From Streptomyces virginiae (GTDB lineage Bacteria > Actinomycetota > Actinomycetes > Streptomycetales > Streptomycetaceae), in the NCBI RefSeq assembly GCF_000720455.1, contig NZ_JOAK01000001.1, forward strand, positions 186,001 to 250,000: a stretch of 64,000 bases of DNA, read 5' to 3'. Below the pieces are notes generated by a model that saw nothing but the letters and a program-made list of their open reading frames with translations, was not told the origin of the DNA and made no database searches. Made by a program: the position numbers and the translations under genes. This document shows, one piece after another, positions 57,683 through 64,000 of the stretch; positions within the stretch are counted from its first letter, which is position 1, and each line of letters starts with the position of its first letter.

Positions 57683-58408
57683 GTGTCTCGTGCCAGCCGC
57701 CGCCCCGCGGCCCCGCCCGTCGGCAGCCGCAGTGTGCTCGCAGGGTTCCTGAGCCTGCTGGGCGAGGTCCTGATCACGGTGGGCCTGGTGCTGGGCCTGT
57801 TCGTGGCCTATTCGCTGTGGTGGACGAACGTGCTCGCGGACCGGCAGGCCGCCGCGCGGGGCGACGAGATCCGCCGCCAGTGGCAGGACCCGGCCCCCGA
57901 GCAGGCCGGGCCCGGAGCGCTGGACACCCGGGGCGGGGTCGGCTTCCTGCACGTCCCGGCCATGAAGAACGGCGAGGTGCTCGTCAAGGCGGGCACGGCG
58001 CCGGACGTTCTCGACGACGGCGTCGCCGGCTACTACACGGAGCCCGTGAAGTCGGCGCTGCCGTGGGACGAGAAGGGGAACTTCTCGCTCGCCGCGCACC
58101 GGGACGGCCACGGGGCGAAGTTCCACAACATCGACAAGGTGAAGAACGGCGACGCGGTCGTCTTCGAGACCCGGGACACCTGGTACGTCTACAAGGTCTT
58201 CGCGGAGCTGCGCCAGACCTCGAAGTACAACACCGACGTGATCAACGCGGTCCCCAAGGAGTCGGGCAAGACCGCTCCGGGCCGCTACATCACGCTCACC
58301 ACCTGCACGCCGGTCTACACCTCGAAGTACCGGTACATCGTGTGGGGCGAGCTGGTCCGCACGGAGAAGGTCGACGCGAAGCGCACACTCCCGGCCGAGC
58401 TGCGCTGA
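57683..58408 (+). CDS. Class E sortase (third)
   Basis: 241 aa from GTG 57683, 14 bases after the second sortase. A membrane helix (EVLITVGLVLGLFVAYSLW) is followed by His in LAAHRDGHGAKF, Cys in TLTTCTPVY and Arg in YRYIVWGEL. It is closely similar to the second sortase, indicating tandem duplication. Substrates (LAxTG-bearing proteins) are not in the window. Confidence 0.93.
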   Translation: MSRASRRPAAPPVGSRSVLAGFLSLLGEVLITVGLVLGLFVAYSLWWTNVLADRQAAARGDEIRRQWQDPAPEQAGPGALDTRGGVGFLHVPAMKNGEVLVKAGTAPDVLDDGVAGYYTEPVKSALPWDEKGNFSLAAHRDGHGAKFHNIDKVKNGDAVVFETRDTWYVYKVFAELRQTSKYNTDVINAVPKESGKTAPGRYITLTTCTPVYTSKYRYIVWGELVRTEKVDAKRTLPAELR

Positions 58409-58537
58409 GGCGGGCCCGTCCGGGCCCCCAGGGGCCCTGAGAGCCGCTGCGGGAGCCCGGGGGCCACAGGAGACTCAGGCGCACCCTGCGGGGCCACAGG
58501 CGGCCTTCTGGCGGCGCCCGGGGCGCCGGCCGTACGA

Positions 58538-58577
58538 AAAGGTCCGGCCCCTCGCAGGCGAGAGGGGCCGGACCTTT
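58538..58577. terminator. 16-bp bidirectional terminator
   Basis: Perfect stem 58538-58553 / 58562-58577, ending in TTT one way and AAA the other, between the sortase and kinase units. Confidence 0.9.
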
Positions 58578-58604
58578 GTCGCTGCGTCGGTGACGCGGCC
58601 GCTG

Positions 58605-60644
58605 CTAGCGGCGGCCTCCGCCACCGGTCAGGCCTCCGAAGAGACCGCCGTTGTTGTTCCCGCCGTCCTGCTGCCCGGCGACCGTGAACAGGTTCACGGC
58701 CTGACCCGAGGTGCCCGGGGTGCCGGGCTGCGGGTCGGTGCCGATCACGATCGCGTTGTCGTCCGACGGACCGGTGACGATGCCGACCCGCAGGTTGGCG
58801 CGCTTGAGGTCGTCCTTGTACTGGCCCACCGTCCGGCCGGCGAAGTTCGGGACGACCGTCGCCTGGGCGGCCTTGGCGATGGTGATGCCCACCGCCTTGT
58901 TCTGCTCCAGCTGCTGGCCCGCCGCGATCTGCTGGGCGATGACCGTGCCCGGAACGGCCCCGGGCTGCTGGTCGGACTCCGTGACGCTGCCGAGCCGCAG
59001 GTTGACGGCCTTGAGGGCCTTCTCCGCCTCGTCCTTGGTCTTGCCCTTGAGGTCGGGGACCTCGGCCTTGGACTGCTCCTTGGCGACCGTCAGCGTGATC
59101 ACGCTGTTCTTCTCCGCCTCGGAGCCGGCCTTCGGGTTCTGCTCCAGGACGGTGCCCGGGGTGCGGTCGGACTCCTGGTTCTTGCGGTCGACCTGGAAGC
59201 CCTTCTCCCGCAGCGCCTTCTCCGCGTCCTCGAACTTCATGTTGAGGACGTCGAGGACGGACACCTTCGGGGCGCCCGAGGAGATGGTCACCGTGACGGT
59301 GGAGCCCTCCTCGGCCTTGGCGCCGGCCGCCGGGTCCTGCTTGCAGACGTTGCCCTTGGGCTGGTCGTCGCAGGGCTCGTCGGCGCCCTTGACCACCTTG
59401 AGCTTGGAGTTCACGCCGCTCTTCGTCGCCGCTTCCAGGGTCTGGCCGACGAGTTTGGGCACGGTGGGCCGGTTGTCGGCCGTGTCCCCGAAGAGGGAGC
59501 GGCCGATGAGGATCGCTCCGACGAGGACGAGGATGCCGGCCGCCACGAGCAGCACGGTGGACGCCCTGCTCTTCTTCTGGTTCTGGCGGCGGTTCGAGCC
59601 CTGGTCGTAGCCGCCGTGGCCCTGGTCGCCGTAGCCGTAGCCGCCTTCGCCCGGGGGCATGGGCGGCATCATCGACGTCTGGGCACCCGCGTCGGTGGTG
59701 CGCAGGGCCGTGGTCGGCTGGTCGTAGCCCTGCGGGCCGTAGCCGTGCCCCTGGTCCGGGTAGCCGTAGCCGGCCGCGCCCATGGCGGCGGTGGCGGCGA
59801 CGGGCTGGCCGTCGAGGCAGGCCTCGATGTCGGCGCGCATCTCGTCCGCGGACTGGTAGCGGTAGTCGGGGTCCTTGACCAGCGCCTTGAGGACGATGGC
59901 GTCCATCTCGGGCGTGATCTCGGGGTCGAAGTTCGACGGGGGCTGCGGCTCTTCCCGTACGTGCTGGTACGCCACGGCCACCGGGGAGTCGCCGACGAAC
60001 GGGGGCCGCACGCTGAGGAGCTCGTAGAGCAGGCAGCCCGCGGAGTAGAGGTCGGAGCGCGCGTCGACCTGCTCGCCCTTGGCCTGCTCCGGGGAGAGGT
60101 ACTGGGCGGTGCCGATCACGGCGGCCGTCTGCGTCATGGTCATGCCGGAGTCGCCCATGGCGCGGGCGATGCCGAAGTCCATGACCTTGACCTGACCGGT
60201 GCGGGTCAGCATCACGTTGGCGGGCTTGATGTCGCGGTGCACGATGCCGGCGCGGTGCGAGTACTCCAGGGCCTGGAGAATGCCGATGCACATCTCCAGC
60301 GTGCGCTCGGGCAGCAGCTTGCGGCCCGAGTGCAGCAGCTCGCGCAGGGTGGAGCCGTCGACGTACTCCATCACGATGTACGGGATGGAGATGTTGTCGA
60401 CGTAGTCCTCGCCGGTGTCGTAGACGGCGACGATCGCGGGGTGGTTCAGCGACGCGGCCGACTGGGCCTCGCGCCGGAACCGGGCCTGGAAGGACGGGTC
60501 GCGGGCGAGATCGGCACGCAGGGTCTTGACGGCGACGGTACGGCCGAGCCGGGTGTCGTGGGCGAGGTAGACCTCGGCCATGCCACCGCGGCCGAGCACG
60601 TGGCTCAGCTCGTACCGGCCGCCGAGGCGACGCGGCTCTTCCAT
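58605..60644 (-). CDS. pknB: PASTA-domain Ser/Thr protein kinase PknB
   Basis: 679 aa from ATG 60644 (MEEPRRLGGRYELSHVLGRG). Kinase domain 1-270: GRGGMAEVYLA, VAVKTLR, HRDIKPANVML, MDFGIARA and the TxT activation loop before GTAQYLSPEQ. A Gln/Gly/Tyr-rich juxtamembrane part, one helix (ASTVLLVAAGILVLVGAIL), then four extracellular PASTA repeats (about 405-665) that bind peptidoglycan fragments. It senses wall growth and phosphorylates division proteins. It lies last in the rodA-pbpA-pknB order, 195 bp after pbpA. Confidence 0.97.
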   Translation of the reverse strand: MEEPRRLGGRYELSHVLGRGGMAEVYLAHDTRLGRTVAVKTLRADLARDPSFQARFRREAQSAASLNHPAIVAVYDTGEDYVDNISIPYIVMEYVDGSTLRELLHSGRKLLPERTLEMCIGILQALEYSHRAGIVHRDIKPANVMLTRTGQVKVMDFGIARAMGDSGMTMTQTAAVIGTAQYLSPEQAKGEQVDARSDLYSAGCLLYELLSVRPPFVGDSPVAVAYQHVREEPQPPSNFDPEITPEMDAIVLKALVKDPDYRYQSADEMRADIEACLDGQPVAATAAMGAAGYGYPDQGHGYGPQGYDQPTTALRTTDAGAQTSMMPPMPPGEGGYGYGDQGHGGYDQGSNRRQNQKKSRASTVLLVAAGILVLVGAILIGRSLFGDTADNRPTVPKLVGQTLEAATKSGVNSKLKVVKGADEPCDDQPKGNVCKQDPAAGAKAEEGSTVTVTISSGAPKVSVLDVLNMKFEDAEKALREKGFQVDRKNQESDRTPGTVLEQNPKAGSEAEKNSVITLTVAKEQSKAEVPDLKGKTKDEAEKALKAVNLRLGSVTESDQQPGAVPGTVIAQQIAAGQQLEQNKAVGITIAKAAQATVVPNFAGRTVGQYKDDLKRANLRVGIVTGPSDDNAIVIGTDPQPGTPGTSGQAVNLFTVAGQQDGGNNNGGLFGGLTGGGGRR

Positions 60645-60793
60645 AACGTTGCAGCCCTCTCCGTCAGTCCCGACCGCACCTGTGTGTGGTCCGGCGGTGT
60701 GCTGTTCGCGCAAAGGCTACCGGCCGATCGTCCGTGATCGGTTCGTGGCCACAGGCTGATACTGGACCGGTACCGTACGCTCGGATCCGGGTC

Positions 60794-60821
60794 GGAATCA
60801 GTGACCTGCGTCACGTATTCC
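60794..60821. promoter_or_regulatory. Imperfect dyad between pbpA and pknB
   Basis: 12-base arms 60794-60805 / 60810-60821 with 10 of 12 pairs and a CTGC loop, in the 195-bp gap. It could be an operator for pknB or a weak pbpA terminator. Confidence 0.45.
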
Positions 60822-60839
60822 GGCCTGTGACCCGCCTGT

Positions 60840-62306
60840 TCACCCCTGGCTTCCCAGCACCGCTTCCATGACCGCCTTGGCGACGGGAGCGGCGAGACCG
60901 CCACCGCTGATGTCGTCGCGGGCGGTGCCCTCGCTGTCCTCGATCACCACGGCGACGGCGACGGGCGAGGTGCCGTCCGCGTTCTCGGCGTAGGAGATGA
61001 ACCAGGCGTACGGACGCTTCTTGTTGCCCTCGCCGTGCTGGGCGGTACCGGTCTTGCCGCCGACCGTCACGTTCTTGATCTTGGCCTTCTCGCCGGTGCC
61101 CTTCTCGACGACGTTGACCATCATCTGCTGGACCTTCTGCGCGTTGCCCGGGGAGAGCGGCCGGCTCATCTCCTGCGGCTCGTGCTTCTCGATGATGTCC
61201 AGGTTGGGGGCCGTGAGGTTGTCCACCATGTACGGCTTCATCAGCTTGCCGTCGTTGGCGATCGCCGCCGTGACCATGGCCATCTGCAGCGGGGTGGCGG
61301 CGGTGTTGAACTGCCCGATCGCGCTCTGGGCGTTGCCGTCCCTGCCCATCTTCTTGTCGTAGACGCTGGCGAAGGCGCGGACCGGAGTGTCGATCTTGTC
61401 GTTGTTGAAGCCGAACTTCTCGGCCGTCTCCACCATCTTGTCGCGGGTGACCTTGTCACCGAGGTTCGCGAAGACGGAGTTGCAGGAGATGCGCAGCGCC
61501 TCGTTGAGGCTGGCCTTCTCGCAACCGGTGTGGGAGTTGGGCAGCTGGGTCTTGGTGCCCGGGAGGATGTACGGCTCGGGGGTGTCCGTCGGGTCGTCGA
61601 TCTTGTCGACCACGCCGTGTTCCAGGGCGGCCGCGGCGGTGACCACCTTGAAGGTGGAGCCGGGCGGGTAGGTCTCGCGCAGGGCGCGGTTGACGAGCTT
61701 CTTGTCCTCGCTGTCCTTCAGCTCGACCCAGGCCTTCTCGTCGCTCTTGGAGTTTCCGGCGAAGCTGGACGGGTCGTAGGAAGGCGTGGAGACCAGCGCG
61801 AGGATGGCACCGGTGCGCGGGTCGATCGCTGCGACCGCGCCCTTCTTGGTGCCGAGCTTCTCGAAGGCGGCCTGCTGCGCGGCGCGGTTGAGCGTGGTGA
61901 CGACGTTGCCGCCCTGCTTCTTCTCGCCGGTGAACATGCCGATGGTGCGGTCGAAGAACAGCCGGTCGTCGTTGCCGGTGAGGATGCCGTCCTCCAGCGA
62001 TTCGAGCTGGGTGGCGCCGAAGGCCTGCGAGGCGTACCCGGTCACCGGGGACCAGAGCGCCCCGTCCGTGTAGGTGCGCTTGTACTTGTAGTCGCTGCCG
62101 TCGGTGACCGCGGAACCGGTGATCGGCTCGCCCTGGACGATGATGTTGCCGCGCTCGGTGGCGTACTGGGCGATCTGGACCCGTCGGTTCTCCTTGCGCG
62201 TGCTGAGTTCCTCGGCCTGGACGTACTGCAGCCAGTTGGTCCGGATCAGCAGCGCGAGGACGAGCAGCCCGCAGAACAGCGAGATGCGGCGCAGGGGCTT
62301 GTTCAT
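60840..62306 (-). CDS. pbpA: Penicillin-binding protein PbpA (class B transpeptidase)
   Basis: 488 aa from ATG 62306, overlapping the rodA stop by 4 bases. One N-terminal membrane helix (ISLFCGLLVLALLIRTNWL), the PBP dimer-type domain (about 60-150), then the transpeptidase domain with SxxK in PPGSTFKV, SxN in ISCNSVF and KTG in VGGKTGTAQ. It cross-links peptidoglycan, working with the neighbouring SEDS polymerase. Confidence 0.97.
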   Translation of the reverse strand: MNKPLRRISLFCGLLVLALLIRTNWLQYVQAEELSTRKENRRVQIAQYATERGNIIVQGEPITGSAVTDGSDYKYKRTYTDGALWSPVTGYASQAFGATQLESLEDGILTGNDDRLFFDRTIGMFTGEKKQGGNVVTTLNRAAQQAAFEKLGTKKGAVAAIDPRTGAILALVSTPSYDPSSFAGNSKSDEKAWVELKDSEDKKLVNRALRETYPPGSTFKVVTAAAALEHGVVDKIDDPTDTPEPYILPGTKTQLPNSHTGCEKASLNEALRISCNSVFANLGDKVTRDKMVETAEKFGFNNDKIDTPVRAFASVYDKKMGRDGNAQSAIGQFNTAATPLQMAMVTAAIANDGKLMKPYMVDNLTAPNLDIIEKHEPQEMSRPLSPGNAQKVQQMMVNVVEKGTGEKAKIKNVTVGGKTGTAQHGEGNKKRPYAWFISYAENADGTSPVAVAVVIEDSEGTARDDISGGGLAAPVAKAVMEAVLGSQG

Positions 62307-63727
62307 GACGGGCGGACCACCTGGGTCATCTCGGAGTCGGGGGACGGGGCCGGGGCCGGTGCCGGTCGGCGGGCGGTGTCGCTGATCCGGATGAGGACGG
62401 CGATGAGGATCCAGTTCGCGAGGACGGAGGAACCGCCGGACGCGAGGAAGGGCATCGTCATGCCGGTGAGGGGGATGAGTCCCATGACTCCGCCGGCGAC
62501 GACGAAGATCTGGAGCGCGAAGGCGCCGGAGAGGCCGATGGCGAAGAGCTTGCCGAAGGGGTCGCGGGCGGCGAGGGCGGTGCGGACGCCCCGCTCGATG
62601 ATGAGTCCGTAGACCAGGAGGAAGGCCATCACACCGGAGAGACCGAGCTCTTCGCCGACGGTGGAGAAGATGAAGTCGGAGTTGGCGGCGAAGCCGATGA
62701 GGTCGGAGTTGCCCTGGCCCCATCCGGCGCCGAGGACCCCGCCGGATCCGAAGCTCATGATCGACTGGCCGACCTGCTCGCAGGCGCCCGAGGTGGCGTA
62801 GCAGCCGAAGGGGTCGAGCCAGGCGTTGACGCGGGCCTGGACGTGGCTGGCGAAGGAGGCCACCACGACCGCGCCGCCGACCGACATCAGCAGACCGATG
62901 ACGATCCAGCTGGTGCGCTCGGTGGCCACGTACAGCATGATCACGAACATGCCGAAGAAGAGCAGCGAGGTACCCAGGTCGTTCTCGAAGACCAGGACCA
63001 GCAGGCTCATCGCCCAGATCATCAGGATCGGGCCGAGGTCGCGGCCGCGCGGCAGGTAGAGGCCCATGAAGCGGCGGCTGGCCAGCGCGAGCGCGTCGCG
63101 CTTCACCATCAGGTAGCCGGCGAAGAAGATCGCGATGACGATCTTGGCGAACTCACCGGGCTGGATGGAGAAGCCGCCGACGCTGATCCAGATCTTGGCG
63201 CCGAAGACGTCGGCGCCCAGGCCCGGGACGACGGGCAGGATCAGCAGCACCAGCGCGCCGGCCATGGAGATGTACGTGAACCGCTGCAGGACGCGGTGGT
63301 CCTTGAGGATCAGCAGTACGGCGGCGAACAGGGCGATCGCCAGCGCGGTGTACATCATCTGGCGGGGCGCGGAGGGCGAGAAGTCGCCGAAGCTGCGCTT
63401 GGCGAGGTTCTGCAGCCGCTCGGACTGGTCCAGGCGCCAGATCAGGACGACGCCGAGGCCGTTGAGCAGGGTGGCGAGCGGCAGCAGCAGCGGGTCGGCG
63501 TACTTCGCGTACCGGCGTACGACGACGTGCGCTATGCCGGCGAGGACGGCGAAGCCGGCCCCGTAGGCGAACATGCCGGGGGGCAGCTCGCCGTGGATCG
63601 CCAGACCCACGTTGGCGTAGGCGAAGATCGGGATGACCACGGCGAAGGCGAGCAGCAGGAGCTCGGTGTTCCGCCGGCTCGGCAGCTCGATGGCGCCGAT
63701 GGTGGTCGTATTGGTGACAACGCTCAT
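62303..63727 (-). CDS. rodA: SEDS-family peptidoglycan polymerase (RodA/FtsW)
   Basis: 474 aa from ATG 63727. Ten membrane helices can be followed. Conserved stretches are QPGEFAKI (the usual Q-P-S-E is here Q-P-G-E), FENDLGTSLLFFG with the catalytic Asp, and the C-terminal PLTGMTMPFLASGGSS. It makes glycan strands from lipid II and pairs with PbpA encoded next. Whether it is the elongation (RodA) or division (FtsW) partner cannot be told from sequence; the position matches the ftsW/rodA-like gene beside pknB. Confidence 0.94.
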   Translation of the reverse strand: MSVVTNTTTIGAIELPSRRNTELLLLAFAVVIPIFAYANVGLAIHGELPPGMFAYGAGFAVLAGIAHVVVRRYAKYADPLLLPLATLLNGLGVVLIWRLDQSERLQNLAKRSFGDFSPSAPRQMMYTALAIALFAAVLLILKDHRVLQRFTYISMAGALVLLILPVVPGLGADVFGAKIWISVGGFSIQPGEFAKIVIAIFFAGYLMVKRDALALASRRFMGLYLPRGRDLGPILMIWAMSLLVLVFENDLGTSLLFFGMFVIMLYVATERTSWIVIGLLMSVGGAVVVASFASHVQARVNAWLDPFGCYATSGACEQVGQSIMSFGSGGVLGAGWGQGNSDLIGFAANSDFIFSTVGEELGLSGVMAFLLVYGLIIERGVRTALAARDPFGKLFAIGLSGAFALQIFVVAGGVMGLIPLTGMTMPFLASGGSSVLANWILIAVLIRISDTARRPAPAPAPSPDSEMTQVVRPS

Positions 63728-63755
63728 GGTGTGGCAGGCCCCCTGTGCCCGCGGG

Positions 63756-64000
63756 CTACTTTCCGCACAGGCCGACCAGCTGCTGCTCCTCGGGAGTCAG
63801 GCTGGGGCCGGGTGTCTGGCTGTTCTGCGCCTCGGCGCCTCGGCGCTCTTCGTCCTTCTTGCACGCTGAGACCTGGACGCCGAGGTCGTCCAGCTTCTTG
63901 CGGGCACCGTCGAGGCTGCCCTCGCTGATGGTGGCCTCGACCAGCTTGCGCTTGAAGGGCGGCAGGTACTTCAGTTCGATGTCGGGGCGGTCGGTCTCCA
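63756..64000 (-). CDS. pstP: PP2C-type protein phosphatase (PstP), C-terminal end only
   Basis: 81 codons read inward from the window edge, ending at TAG (63758-63756). The fragment reads ETDRPDIELKYLPPFKR then about 60 charged residues ending QQLVGLCGK. It is the extracytoplasmic tail; the catalytic part is outside. The call rests mainly on position: pstP stands just upstream of rodA in this operon in other actinomycetes. One Cys near the end and one in VSACKKDEERR are the only cysteines. Confidence 0.7.
   Translation of the reverse strand, partial: ETDRPDIELKYLPPFKRKLVEATISEGSLDGARKKLDDLGVQVSACKKDEERRGAEAQNSQTPGPSLTPEEQQLVGLCGK

Overview
The window is a core segment of a Streptomyces (or very close actinomycete) chromosome around the replication origin. 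The evidence is the very high GC third-position bias, the gene order murJ, pseudokinase, sigM, anti-sigma, trxB, trxA, acetyltransferase, parB, parA, rsmG, jag, yidC, yidD, rnpA, rpmH, dnaA, oriC, dnaN, gnd, recF, DUF721, gyrB, gyrA, five perfect parS sites (GTTTCACGTGAAAC), and streptomycete-type families such as DLW-39, CrgA, DUF5324 and multiple class E sortases. The species cannot be fixed from the sequence alone.

Layout. (1) 1-9.9 kb: envelope and redox genes (murJ end, pseudokinase, sigM and its anti-sigma factor, trxBA behind a textbook SigR promoter), then parAB and rsmG on the minus strand. (2) 10-12.5 kb: jag-yidC-yidD-rnpA-rpmH on the minus strand. (3) 12.8-25.1 kb, plus strand: dnaA, an 841-bp oriC packed with DnaA boxes, dnaN, gnd, recF, a DciA-like DUF721 gene, gyrB, gyrA and a DUF3566 membrane protein. 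(4) 25.2-29.3 kb: tRNA-Ile(GAT), a DLW-39 mini-protein, an exported membrane-anchored protein, a Ser/Thr kinase with an HTH regulator, and tRNA-Ala(TGC).

(5) 29.6-50.8 kb is an accessory block that looks like a specialised-metabolite locus set into the core. It starts with a three-gene operon, AfsA-type butyrolactone/butenolide synthase, HAD phosphatase and cytochrome P450, which should make a diffusible hormone. A minus-strand aromatic FAD hydroxylase, a 14-TM drug exporter and a divergent ArsR-type regulator follow. Next comes an operon led by an adenylation-thiolation-thioesterase (A-T-TE) enzyme of the kind that dimerises alpha-keto acids into quinones or furanones, with an epimerase/reductase, an O-methyltransferase and a second FAD hydroxylase. 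After that lie a 55-aa peptide gene, a DAO-type flavin oxidase and a frameshifted small gene. Two divergent STAND regulators (HTH-NB-ARC and a large SARP-NB-ARC-TPR) and a minus-strand ATP-grasp ligase plus secreted mini-peptide close the block. A reasonable working model is that the hormone and the SARP switch on production of an aromatic quinone-like or furanone-like compound, which the MFS pump exports. No integrase or attachment-site duplication was seen.

(6) 50.9-64 kb returns to core genes: LysM protein, DUF5324 protein, cyclophilin, rhomboid protease, an extra-oriC cluster of four DnaA boxes, crgA, a DUF881 protein, three class E sortases interleaved with a small membrane protein and pabA/trpG, and the minus-strand growth operon ending in PP2C phosphatase (cut by the window), rodA/ftsW, pbpA and PASTA kinase pknB.
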